Part shown: piece by piece, positions 12,011 through 20,203 of the stretch | Layout: each line of letters begins with the position of its first letter | Position numbering within the stretch: position 1 is the first letter of the stretch | IMG/VR virus record: IMGVR_UViG_3300005529_000105 | Span: 1 to 21,913 of that record | DNA from: a virus | Length of the DNA: 21,913 nucleotides | Strand: one strand, 5' to 3' | Translations under genes and position numbers: made by a program | Notes under the pieces: generated by a model | What the model was told of the DNA's origin: nothing | Databases searched by the model: none | The model's input: only the letters and a program-made list of their open reading frames with translations

Positions 12011-12556
12011 ATGGCTGGAATGAAACCGTCATTTGTAACAGGCGCAAACGCAAAGATCAAGGCAGGCAACTTGACTCTGGCGTATGCTCAAGACGTCAGC
12101 TATGCTGCAACAGTCGATATCGTCCCCGTGGAAACCATGGGTCGGTACGAAGTCGTGTCCAACGAGCCAGTTGGATACCGTGTTGAGGGTAACCTCAACG
12201 TTGTTAGGTACACGAAAGTGGCCCAACAGAACGGGATGAACGGCGCTGCAGCTGGCGGTAACGGCGTCGGCAAGTGGAACTTCTCGACTGGTGGCGTTGC
12301 TTCACAGCATGTCAACCCAGGTGATCTCTTGGTCTCTCAAACGTGGGATCTTGAGGTGTTCCAAAAATACGACGACAACGGGCAACCTGCTTCGCAGCTT
12401 GTCTCGAAGGTCAAGGACTGCAGATTCCGCAGCAAGGGCGGCGCTATCAACAAGCGCGGTATCCTAGTTGAGGCTTTCGCTTTCGTGGGGATTCTCGCTG
12501 AAGACGACAGCTTCACTGCTTCGAACTCTGGAGACCAAGATCTCTCGTCCTCGTAA
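12011..12556 (+). CDS. tail tube protein, paralog 1 (181 aa)
   Basis: An inner-tube subunit of the contractile tail. The N-terminal strands TGANAKIKAGNLTLAYA, then VSYAATVD, a loop GRYEVVSNEPVGYRVEG, NVVRYTK, and a C-terminal hairpin (TWDLEVFQKYDD, KVKDCRFRSKGG, EAFAFVGILAEDD) follow the phage tube fold. It lies right after the sheath and before a second close paralog. AAAGGAG with a 6-base spacer to the ATG predicts strong translation, and the terminator plus leader hairpin upstream suit a major virion protein. Probably the main tube protein of the three candidates. Confidence 0.85.
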   Translation: MAGMKPSFVTGANAKIKAGNLTLAYAQDVSYAATVDIVPVETMGRYEVVSNEPVGYRVEGNLNVVRYTKVAQQNGMNGAAAGGNGVGKWNFSTGGVASQHVNPGDLLVSQTWDLEVFQKYDDNGQPASQLVSKVKDCRFRSKGGAINKRGILVEAFAFVGILAEDDSFTASNSGDQDLSSS

Positions 12557-12578
12557 TCAATAGTAAGGTTGGTGCCAG

Positions 12579-13184
12579 ATGGCTGGTTTAGCTCCCTTCT
12601 TCATTACAGGCGCGAATGCAAAGATAAAACTCAATGGAGTCACTCTTGCCTTCTGCACCAACCTATCCTATAATGTCACAGTAACTCATGCCACACCTAC
12701 GGTGCTAGGCATGTACGAAGCATCATCGATCGAACCTCTCGCATATAAAGTAACAGGAACTTTCTCTGTTGTCAGGTACGCAAACAACGTACAGGGACAG
12801 CTGCAGAATCAGGGTTTCAAGACTCCAGACGGAGTTAACCCAGATGGTAACGGAGTAGGTAACTTCTCTCCTAACCAAGGCAGTTCCTTAGGCGCTGAGA
12901 TCCTGAAGAGCGGTGCATTCGGCAACGACGGAAGAGCTCAAGAATCTTTCGATCCAAGTAAGCTACAGAACGGAACGTTCTTTGACATAGAAGTTTATCA
13001 GAAGATGCCCAACGACAGTGAGCCAAGAGGCGTAGCACGCATACGCAGCTGCCGACTCTCGGCTATGACCGGCGACATCGCCAAGAAGACACCACTCGTT
13101 GAGCGATTTCAGTTTCAGGCGATCTACTTCGATGGAGACAGCTTCTTAGCTGGCTTCTCTGGAGTTGGTCAGCAGTTTGAGTAA
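12579..13184 (+). CDS. tail tube-like protein, paralog 2 (201 aa)
   Basis: Same start pattern as its neighbour (MAGLAPFFITGANAKIKLNG against MAGMKPSFVTGANAKIKAGN), a matching YEASSIEPLAYKVTG loop and SVVRYAN strand, then a longer Gly/Asn-rich insertion (residues 68-125) before the C-terminal strands DIEVYQKMPND, ARIRSCRLSAMTG and FQFQAIYFDGDSF. The insertion and weaker ribosome site (AAGGTTGG) suggest a minor component, for example at the tube end or baseplate junction, or an alternative tube subunit. Confidence 0.8.
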   Translation: MAGLAPFFITGANAKIKLNGVTLAFCTNLSYNVTVTHATPTVLGMYEASSIEPLAYKVTGTFSVVRYANNVQGQLQNQGFKTPDGVNPDGNGVGNFSPNQGSSLGAEILKSGAFGNDGRAQESFDPSKLQNGTFFDIEVYQKMPNDSEPRGVARIRSCRLSAMTGDIAKKTPLVERFQFQAIYFDGDSFLAGFSGVGQQFE

Positions 13185-13192
13185 GGAAGTAG

Positions 13193-13816
13193 ATGTCCCA
13201 GAAGGGTTTCACCAACGATAAAGGTGGCATAGTTCAAGGTATCGTAGACAACGCGCTTACTGGCGTCGCTGGCATACTTTCAACTAAACCTACCGCGAAG
13301 TACGCATCTGGTGCACGCACTACCCTCAAGATCAACAACAAGATCGTGGGATTCGCGTTCAGCGTGTCCTGGCGCATCAACACAGAGGTGATGGAGAATC
13401 GCACCATCGACGACTATCTACCAAACGAGTTGATCCCCACCAGGATCAGCGTTGACGGCACCATCGGGATGTTCCACATCCCAGGACAGGGTGCTTCCGC
13501 GGCACTCATCCAAGCGGATGTTCTAGGCTTCCTGTTCCACAAGTACATCACTATCGAAGTAAGAGATTCAGCAACTGATCAGCTGCTCTTCTTCACTGAC
13601 AAAGCCTTTGTTACTAGTCGACTAGAGACATTACAGAGTGAACAACTTGGTAGCGCTCAGCTCTCTTTCAAAGCTATCGGCTGGAAAGACGAGCGAGATC
13701 CTCAGCTACCTCAAGGTGCCGACTCCATCGACGGTGGTGCAGCTGACCAATCCGCTGGTTCTCGCTTGATCCAAGCAGGTCAAGACGCCTTCAATAAGGT
13801 AAAGAACATATTCTAA
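13193..13816 (+). CDS. divergent tube-like protein, paralog 3 (207 aa)
   Basis: After a 35-residue N-terminal extension, SGARTTLKINNKIVGFAF and VSWRINTEV align with the tube N-termini, and SVDGTIGMFHIPG corresponds to the Y.V.G.. strand of the others. Helix SAALIQADVLGFLFHKY, strand ITIEVRDSATDQLLFFT and the end QLSFKAIGWKDE complete a tube-like fold; the tail (about 170-207) is Gly/Ser/Gln-rich. Ribosome site AAGGAAG, 8 bases after the previous stop. Probably a minor tube, tube-initiator or tail-end component. It is the member most like the small protein at 2759. Confidence 0.7.
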   Translation: MSQKGFTNDKGGIVQGIVDNALTGVAGILSTKPTAKYASGARTTLKINNKIVGFAFSVSWRINTEVMENRTIDDYLPNELIPTRISVDGTIGMFHIPGQGASAALIQADVLGFLFHKYITIEVRDSATDQLLFFTDKAFVTSRLETLQSEQLGSAQLSFKAIGWKDERDPQLPQGADSIDGGAADQSAGSRLIQAGQDAFNKVKNIF

Positions 13817-13822
13817 CGAAGG

Positions 13823-13828
13823 TATAAT
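13823..13828 (+). promoter_or_regulatory. possible -10 box before the chaperone genes
   Basis: TATAAT in AAGGTATAATG, just after the third tube-like gene, with AAGGAG following. It could allow separate expression of the chaperones and tape measure. No -35 match. Confidence 0.4.
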
Positions 13829-13849
13829 GTTTACCTAAGGAGTATGACC

Positions 13850-14257
13850 ATGGAACTTCCAAAAAACGAAGCTGTATTTCATTTCGACCACGTAGGTGAA
13901 ACTACGGGCAACAAATACGACGGCACATTCACCGTGAGAACGGCTCTTAACATGGGTCAGAAACACCTTCTAGAACTTGAGAAAAGCAAGTTGCTAGCTG
14001 ACTTCCTCAACCCCACCAACGAACTGGCTGGCATCGCCCTCATCCTCTCCAACTTGAGAGTCAAGGTGATCGACGCCCCTGAGTGGTGGAAGCAGAGTGC
14101 AGGCGGTCTCAACATCATGGACGAAGACGTTCTAGTAGAACTCTACAAGAAAGTAGTAGAGAAAGAGCTAGAGTGGCGCGCCAACTTGAAGAACAAGGGC
14201 GCTAAAGCCGCTCCACAGGATGGGCAACCTGACCCAAACGCCCCAGCGGGGAGCTAA
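13850..14257 (+). CDS. tail assembly chaperone G-like protein (135 aa)
   Basis: Plays the lambda gpG role: binds the tape measure while the tail assembles and is absent from the finished particle. The ATG at 13850 is chosen because AAGGAG is 7 bases away; the ATG two codons earlier is only one base from it. Sequence: beta-like N-terminus (AVFHFDHVGETTGNKYDGTF), helices (KHLLELEKSKLLADFL, ELAGIALILSNLRVKV) and a Pro/Gly/Asp-rich end where the frameshift occurs. The position between tube and tape-measure genes and the slippery site near the end identify it. Confidence 0.85.
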   Translation: MELPKNEAVFHFDHVGETTGNKYDGTFTVRTALNMGQKHLLELEKSKLLADFLNPTNELAGIALILSNLRVKVIDAPEWWKQSAGGLNIMDEDVLVELYKKVVEKELEWRANLKNKGAKAAPQDGQPDPNAPAGS

Positions 14258-14721
14258 AAGAGCTCTCCACCCACGAAGCAATCCGAAACATAGTTAGAAG
14301 CCTCGCCAGAGAGGAGATAGACAGCGATAAGAAGCTAGATCTGTTTCTGAAGCACTGGTGGTCTAAGCACTATGGTAGGCCTCAAAAAGATCCTATCCTC
14401 ATGTCCTACACCACCGAGGAACTCCTATACGAGTACTACGACGTCATCGAGAGAGAGCTAGCATCTCAGGAGAGCGCTGAGCAGGAAAGTGATAATATAG
14501 ATAAGAAGAAGATCGACGAGACCTTGGACTGGGCCGAGAAGGAAGAGAAGGCCGAGCTGGAACAACTCAAGAAGATGCAGGAAGCTAAAGGTGCTCAACC
14601 TGTTGACCCCATGAGTGATCCCGCTAACAAAGCCTGGGTCGAGAAGCAGCTTCTTGAAGAAGCCAAGCAGCAGTACGGCGAGGACTTCGGAGAAGATATA
14701 GATACTGACTTTGGTGGTTAA
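13850..14721 (+). CDS. tail assembly chaperone G-T fusion made by -1 frameshift (about 290 aa)
   Basis: Made by slipping back one base at C CCA AAC (14233-14239): about 130 residues of the G-like protein run into a frame ending at 14721 (segments 13850-14239 and 14239-14721). The -1 frame is closed by TGA at 14230-14232 and open from the slippery site on, with no ribosome-initiated start needed. The T part opens with helices (EAIRNIVRSLAREEI, KKLDLFLKHWWSKHYG), the KDPILMSYTTEELLYEYYD stretch expected in such chaperones, then a long acidic coiled segment. An ATG at 14401 has no ribosome site, so a separate protein there is unlikely. Confidence 0.85.
14233..14268 (+). promoter_or_regulatory. 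programmed -1 ribosomal frameshift signal
   Basis: Canonical X XXY YYZ heptamer C CCA AAC at 14233-14239, correctly phased to the G frame. After an 8-base spacer, GGGGAGCT (14248-14255) and AGCTCTCC (14261-14268) form an 8-bp stem with one G-T pair and a 5-base loop; the G-frame stop TAA lies in the loop side (14255-14257). Confidence 0.9.
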
Positions 14722-14724
14722 TAG

Positions 14725-17433
14725 ATGGCGCGCAAACCGAACACAAGCAACAGTTCTGGTGTAGTCAACAGACTGCAGGAGCTTGAGAGAAGATTCAAGC
14801 AGCGCATGGATCTACCAGGTGCACAAGAAGTCGACATCCTTGAGAGGATCGGTGGACTTCAGCAGCGCATGGACGCAGTTGCTGCATCGCCCAACTCCCT
14901 CCCCCAAGCCGCAACAGACATATACAACATGCAGAACGAGATCGAGCGTCTGTATGGAACTCTAAGCCCGCTGGAGACCCGAAGAGAGCAGGCAGCCACA
15001 AAAGGCTACATCTCTGGGACAACCACAGCTCTTCGCGCCTCTAACCTTGCAACAGAGGTTAACGCTGTATCGGGTGGAGCTGCCGCTATCGCAGCTGCAT
15101 CACGCAGAGTTGGCATGCCAACGTATCAGCTAGAAGCAGCTAGAGATGCGGCTATGAATTCGCTGAATCAAACCAGCGGTTCAATCATATCAAGGATAAC
15201 GAACGATCCAACAGCGTCGCTTCCTCCCGGCATGATGACGAAGCTTGGCGCCAACGTATCGACTGCTGCAGAAGCACAAGCCGCTCTAGTCCTGCAGAGA
15301 AGAATGGGACTCGATGTTGAGTCTCGCATGACCAACACAAGAGAGAGCATCGGTCGCATAGGATCTTACTTAGAAGCCAAAGACTTATCCTCGAGAGTTA
15401 GAGCGGGACAGGTTGGTTCAAGAGCAGACGTTGAAGCAAGTCTCAGAACAGACCTTAACCAGATAGAAAGATTTCAAGGCGCACAGGGTCGCTACGCGGG
15501 CGATCCAGAGAAGTTCGAGCGATTCCAACGCGCTATAGACAAGCTTACTGAGTCAGCAAACAAAGCCGCATCCACCCTGAAGGAGATGGATAGGCAGGGC
15601 GTTTCTGGCGGCGGTGGTTTCACAGGCTTTATCACCAACCCACGAGTTCAAGCAGGACTGCAGCTTGTTCAAGGTGGAGCAAACTTAGTTAGAGATGTTG
15701 CGGACCAGTGGTCGTACATGAATCCTCTTCGCGAGCGACAGAATCAGGTCGGTTACGCGAACATCGCAAATAGACAGTTTGACGATCAGCGAGCAGCACT
15801 AGCAGGCGATATGTCTGCTCTTCGTCGTCTCGGCGGTGTATACGGTTCAGCGCAGAGTGCTAACCAGATGGCAAAGACAGGATCGAGAGTTTCAACTCTT
15901 ATGGAAGGCGTTGGCGGTCTCGCTGGTGCAGGCATCGGTCTAGGCGCTGGTGTTGCGGCAGCAGCACTAGCAGGCACAGGTGTCGGTATTCCTGTCGCTC
16001 TCGGAGTTATGGGAGTCGCAGGTCTTATCAACAGAGGCGTTTCCAACTGGAATCAGCAGGCTGGTGAGCGCGGACAAGCTCTCGCAGAAGCAGAGATCAG
16101 AAGACAGGATGCACTGAACAAGATAAACGATCAGTCAGCGCAGTCGTACAGAGACTACTCAGCTAATATTGCTGGCGCTACAGTGGGCATGGGCGGACTT
16201 CGCTATGCAGGATTTACACAGTTGAATAGCCAGCAGATGCTGAATCGATACGCATCAGTCGGCATCACTGGAGATCAAGCAGCGCAGCTCGCTGGCGCAG
16301 GCGTTCAAGCTCTGGGCAGAGAGTTCAATCCTAATCAGATAGAGAGAGCCGGACAGCTTCGTCAGGGCGGCTATATGAACGAGCAGCAGTATTTCCAAGC
16401 TGTCGGACAGATGAGCTCTGTAGGTGGGAACGCTGACAAGCAGCTAGAAGAGATCCTGAAGAATGCAGTAGCAAACGGGATGGACAATGCTAAGAGCATC
16501 GCACAGATGGTCCAAGCAACATCATCCCTTGCATCTAGGACTGCCGCCACGGGCGTCGATACTCTTTCTGGTGCAGGTGCAGTGACCAGACGAATGATGG
16601 ATGCTATGGAAGACGCCGGTGTCCCCATGAACATGAGAGGAACCGTTGCTCAGGCAGCAGGCGCATTCGTTCAAGGCGTTACAACAGATACTAGCACGAA
16701 TTTGTACACAGTCGGTCGCTGGTCTAATACAGCACGCAACTTCCGTGGAGCTTCTAGAGCTCAGATGGAGTACATGGCTCAGATGAGCGCAGAAGACGTA
16801 GCACAGCTGCAAGGTGCTAACGGCGCAGACTACGCTCGCAAGCGTGGTATCGACAATCTAGTTCTTGACCAGAAAGGTCAAGTCGACCCTACAAAAGTTT
16901 CGCTGCTACAGAGAAGTCAACGTGAGCAGGTCATCAACAATGTCCTAGGCCCAGGTCTATCAGAAGAAGCTAGACGCGGTATGCTGAGAGCAACATCCTA
17001 CGACGACTTCCAAGGCATGATCTCTCGCGGAGAGATAAGCGAGCAGGCCGGCAGAGATGTAAGATCTAGAGCGGCTACTCGCGGCATCAGTGCAGAAGCG
17101 GTCTTTGCTGCAGTTGAAAGAACTGGATCTCGCGAAGGCAATATACGCACAGAGACTGAAGGCGGCGCTGGCGAGATGGATAGACAGCGCAGGATGTCAG
17201 CTGAAGCTGATGCTAAGATCATCGACCAAGGTCGTGAGATCATCGATGCTCTAGGCGGCCTAAAAGGTCTCACAGATGCGCTTGGACAAGTTGCAAAGAA
17301 TTTTGACCCCAAAGAGATGGCGAAGAGCACCAAAGAAGCAGCAGGCAGCTTCAGCGTTCCTGTTAAGGCGTTCGGTGACGCTGTCACAACGTTTAGGACA
17401 GCAGTTGAAAGCATGGGTAACACAAAGAGGTAA
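14725..17433 (+). CDS. tail tape measure protein (902 aa)
   Basis: Sets tail length and is packed inside the tube; it may later form a channel in the host membrane. Placement after the chaperone pair and great length identify it. It is mostly helical, Ala/Gln/Arg-rich, with coiled coil in the first 300 residues. A single hydrophobic Gly/Ala stretch (GVGGLAGAGIGLGAGVAAAA and on, about residues 391-435) could insert into a membrane. The second half has repeated Gln/Ala/Met-rich segments. No lysozyme or peptidase motif is obvious. By the usual 0.15 nm per residue, 902 residues would correspond to a tail near 135 nm. Weak GGTGG before the ATG. Confidence 0.9.
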   Translation: MARKPNTSNSSGVVNRLQELERRFKQRMDLPGAQEVDILERIGGLQQRMDAVAASPNSLPQAATDIYNMQNEIERLYGTLSPLETRREQAATKGYISGTTTALRASNLATEVNAVSGGAAAIAAASRRVGMPTYQLEAARDAAMNSLNQTSGSIISRITNDPTASLPPGMMTKLGANVSTAAEAQAALVLQRRMGLDVESRMTNTRESIGRIGSYLEAKDLSSRVRAGQVGSRADVEASLRTDLNQIERFQGAQGRYAGDPEKFERFQRAIDKLTESANKAASTLKEMDRQGVSGGGGFTGFITNPRVQAGLQLVQGGANLVRDVADQWSYMNPLRERQNQVGYANIANRQFDDQRAALAGDMSALRRLGGVYGSAQSANQMAKTGSRVSTLMEGVGGLAGAGIGLGAGVAAAALAGTGVGIPVALGVMGVAGLINRGVSNWNQQAGERGQALAEAEIRRQDALNKINDQSAQSYRDYSANIAGATVGMGGLRYAGFTQLNSQQMLNRYASVGITGDQAAQLAGAGVQALGREFNPNQIERAGQLRQGGYMNEQQYFQAVGQMSSVGGNADKQLEEILKNAVANGMDNAKSIAQMVQATSSLASRTAATGVDTLSGAGAVTRRMMDAMEDAGVPMNMRGTVAQAAGAFVQGVTTDTSTNLYTVGRWSNTARNFRGASRAQMEYMAQMSAEDVAQLQGANGADYARKRGIDNLVLDQKGQVDPTKVSLLQRSQREQVINNVLGPGLSEEARRGMLRATSYDDFQGMISRGEISEQAGRDVRSRAATRGISAEAVFAAVERTGSREGNIRTETEGGAGEMDRQRRMSAEADAKIIDQGREIIDALGGLKGLTDALGQVAKNFDPKEMAKSTKEAAGSFSVPVKAFGDAVTTFRTAVESMGNTKR

Positions 17434-17435
17434 CG

Positions 17436-19184
17436 ATGGCAACACCGAACTTCAAGATAGTTACTCCTCATGCTGCAGCGATCATCTGGAACTATAGGGA
17501 CAGGATCGGACCTAACGGCGTACAGTACGGTCTAGATACGGTCGATCAGAAGATCGTAAGCACACTATCTCTAATCTCTATCAAGACCAGCAAGAACAAG
17601 TCTACGCCTTCTGGATCATTCGTCATCGAGTTGGCTCCTACAAAGGACTGGGTAAGCTTCATCACTCCAGGAAGCTGGATGTGTATACTGATGTCTCAAC
17701 AGCCCCTCGTTGCTGAAGATTTTCAGAAAGCAGATCCAAACAAGGTTAAGTTCTTTGGCAGAGTTGACTCTGTTAGAGTGGATGTCAAAGTCGATCAAGA
17801 GACTGGCGCTAGACGAACAGTGTACTCAGTTATCGGCAATGACTGGGCACAGGTCTTCAATACGACTCTTTACGTCGATCCTGTAGCGCGTGAAGTGCCA
17901 GATCCTAGCGGCAGAGGAACATCTGAGGTTGGTACCGCTAACCGCATGCTGTACAACAAGTATGTTGATGAGATGAACCGCGGCAACGGTCTTCCTACTT
18001 CTACAATGAATACCAAGGCTTTGATCAATCTCTGGGGAACCACCAACTCCTATTTCAAAGAAGCAAGAGATATTGCAAACAACGGCAACGTGGTTGTTAA
18101 ACCTGACGTCGCATTCTCGCTTCCTAAAGAAGTGTTCAACTACTTCAACTTCAACAGCAGGATCTCAGGCAGCCGCAAGATCGTGGACATCTTGAACTAT
18201 CAGACAGGTGTTCTCACTGACTACGATACGTACACCGAGATCACAGAGGCAGTCGGAGTTATCAAGCCAGATACGCTACTAGGAACGCATACTATGTGGC
18301 AGCTGCTCACAGACAACTGCAACAACGTTCTAAACGAACTCATCACCGATATCCGGTGGGACGACAGCGGCAAGCCGGCACTTACGCTCTACAAACGCAT
18401 CAGACCATTCTGCATCAGAAAAACATCAGATATCGTATCTAACGGAGCGGGTAAAAATGCGCAGTCGTTCATCAAGAACCTTATCTCCCGCTACGAGAAC
18501 ATTCGTCAGATTGACATCCCTCTAGAGAACATAGTGTCTTTCAACGCAGGAACCAACTGGCGCGACAAGTACAACTACATCGAGATACAGCTGGATAAGC
18601 AGTTGGTCGAAGATGTTCGCTCTGCTAACGTCAAGGTCGAATCAGCTATCTTCTCAGGCCCAGTCTTCTCAAGAGAAGGCTTCAGACCCATGATCGTTCC
18701 TACTAAGTATATGGTTCCATCGCCAGACACAAGCTACGATGTGTTCGCTACTGTACAATGGAAGTACCTGCTGAAAGAGTGGTACTTCGACACGCACAAC
18801 ATGCTTAACGGTACAGTGACTTTCGTAGGGATCGATGACTACATTCAGGTAGGGGACAACATTCTTATAGATGCCTCTGTTGCTGGTAAGACCAACAACA
18901 TAAACAGAGACAATCTAAGCAACACCACCAAGTCATTCCTACTAGGCCACGTTGAGTCGGTGCAGCACTCGTTCGGTATCGAACCTGAGTCTGGTGCACG
19001 ATCATACTTCACGACTATCCAGTTCGTTAGAGGTATAGTGACTAACTCAGAAGGTAAACAGTTCAACGACGGCAGGTTGGCTATTGACGCTTCAAGTATA
19101 ACAGAGATCGAAGAGAAGAACACGGCTAACGTGTTCGCTACTTCGGGTCCTAACGATCCAGACACTAAGGTAACAGGCACATGA
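17436..19184 (+). CDS. baseplate hub protein, gp27/gpD-like (582 aa)
   Basis: Follows the tape measure by two bases with GAGGTAACG before the ATG. The first 230 residues have the tube-like strand pattern of hub proteins (VSTLSLISIKTSKN, GSFVIELAPTKDWV, ITPGSWMCILM, VKFFGRVDSVRVDVKVD, RRTVYSVIGNDWAQVF), with a further beta domain at the end (NMLNGTVTFVGIDDYIQVGD, LGHVESVQHSFG, GARSYFTTIQFVRG). This is the trimeric hub that connects the six-fold tube to the three-fold spike, fitting the spike gene directly after it (ATGA overlap). No peptidoglycan hydrolase domain is evident. Confidence 0.8.
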   Translation: MATPNFKIVTPHAAAIIWNYRDRIGPNGVQYGLDTVDQKIVSTLSLISIKTSKNKSTPSGSFVIELAPTKDWVSFITPGSWMCILMSQQPLVAEDFQKADPNKVKFFGRVDSVRVDVKVDQETGARRTVYSVIGNDWAQVFNTTLYVDPVAREVPDPSGRGTSEVGTANRMLYNKYVDEMNRGNGLPTSTMNTKALINLWGTTNSYFKEARDIANNGNVVVKPDVAFSLPKEVFNYFNFNSRISGSRKIVDILNYQTGVLTDYDTYTEITEAVGVIKPDTLLGTHTMWQLLTDNCNNVLNELITDIRWDDSGKPALTLYKRIRPFCIRKTSDIVSNGAGKNAQSFIKNLISRYENIRQIDIPLENIVSFNAGTNWRDKYNYIEIQLDKQLVEDVRSANVKVESAIFSGPVFSREGFRPMIVPTKYMVPSPDTSYDVFATVQWKYLLKEWYFDTHNMLNGTVTFVGIDDYIQVGDNILIDASVAGKTNNINRDNLSNTTKSFLLGHVESVQHSFGIEPESGARSYFTTIQFVRGIVTNSEGKQFNDGRLAIDASSITEIEEKNTANVFATSGPNDPDTKVTGT

Positions 19185-20185
19185 GTGAAATAGTGATGGA
19201 TAGTTCCATATGGAAGAACAACTACTCATTCGATGCAGCATCGAAGAAGGATATGTCTGTAAGAGCTGGCATGGTCCGAGAAGAGATGTTCGACCAGGTA
19301 AGCGGACAGACTAAGTACGTTGTTGAGGTGTTCGACAAGACTAACCAGATCCCAGTGGTCTGTGTTCGCATGGACCGCTTCGGCGGTGCATACAACTACG
19401 AAGAGTACACGCACAACGTCAACGTATCCGATGCCAAGAACCTATCCAGCGGCAGCAAGTACGCTGTTAGAGCAGGTGACGTAGTTATCGTAGCGTTCGC
19501 CAACGGCGACTCCCGCGAGGGATTCATCCTCGGTGGGATCAGACACCCGTCTAGACAAGAGCGCACAAACAACGGCACCGGTATAGCTTACATGTCAGAA
19601 TTCAACGGCATGGAAACCTCCATCAACAAGGATGGCGAGTATAAGCTAACGTTCAAAGGGCAGCCGACGAACGTTGCGGAGCTCTCCAAGCCCTCTGACG
19701 GCAACAACATTCCAGCTCCCACGTACAACACATCTGTAGGAACGTCGTATCTTCAGTTTGATAAGACGGGTTCGTGGACGCTTACAGATTCTGCCACATC
19801 TAAGCCGCAGACTATCAAAGTTGACAAACCAGGCGGTAAGATCACCATCACCTCTGGCGATGTAGTTCTCACGATGGACAAGAATGCTCAGTTGACTAGT
19901 TTAGTCACTAAAGATCTCACTGTAGATGCTTCAAACTCGATCAAAGAGACCACAAAAGAGTACTCGCTCACTGCAGATACCTTTGTGAAGATCAAGACTC
20001 CCAAAGTCGCTATCGGCACAGACGCTATAGAACTTTTGAATACACTAGTTAAGCTGGTCGACGCATTGGCTATGGTAGTCATATATGCTCCAGAGGGACC
20101 TTGTGCCCCCTTCGGAACGTCGCAGCAGTGGCCTCAAGTCGAGAAGCTGAAGCAGGACATCATTACTATCAAGGGTTCACTGTAA
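19181..20185 (+). CDS. baseplate spike protein with OB fold, gp5/gpV-like (334 aa)
   Basis: Residues about 45-130 fit the OB-fold of spike proteins (YVVEVFDKTNQIPVVCVRM, KYAVRAGDVVIVAFANGD, then GFILGGIRHPSRQE, a common ending for this domain). The middle is a repetitive beta region (YLQFDKTGSWTLTDS, GGKITITSGDVVLTMD, QLTSLVTKDLTVDAS, EYSLTADTFVKIKTPKV) expected to form the trimeric beta-helix, and the last 60 residues are a helical/hydrophobic cap (IELLNTLVKLVDALAMVVIY). No lysozyme domain, unlike T4 gp5. It overlaps the hub gene (ATGA), with AAGG as ribosome site. Confidence 0.8.
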   Translation: MSEIVMDSSIWKNNYSFDAASKKDMSVRAGMVREEMFDQVSGQTKYVVEVFDKTNQIPVVCVRMDRFGGAYNYEEYTHNVNVSDAKNLSSGSKYAVRAGDVVIVAFANGDSREGFILGGIRHPSRQERTNNGTGIAYMSEFNGMETSINKDGEYKLTFKGQPTNVAELSKPSDGNNIPAPTYNTSVGTSYLQFDKTGSWTLTDSATSKPQTIKVDKPGGKITITSGDVVLTMDKNAQLTSLVTKDLTVDASNSIKETTKEYSLTADTFVKIKTPKVAIGTDAIELLNTLVKLVDALAMVVIYAPEGPCAPFGTSQQWPQVEKLKQDIITIKGSL

Positions 20186-20191
20186 GCGGGA

Positions 20192-20197
20192 TATAAT
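20192..20197 (+). promoter_or_regulatory. -10 box six bases before the baseplate gene start
   Basis: TATAAT followed by CTAACT and then ATG at 20204. No Shine-Dalgarno sequence is present before this ATG. If the box is used, transcription would start at the A of ATG, giving a leaderless mRNA. Confidence 0.5.
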
Positions 20198-20203
20198 CTA
20201 ACT

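Noticed and set aside
14401-14721. Independent 106-residue gene starting at ATG 14401
   Set aside because: No ribosome site; the frame is open back to the slippery heptamer, so it is better read as the T part of the frameshift fusion.
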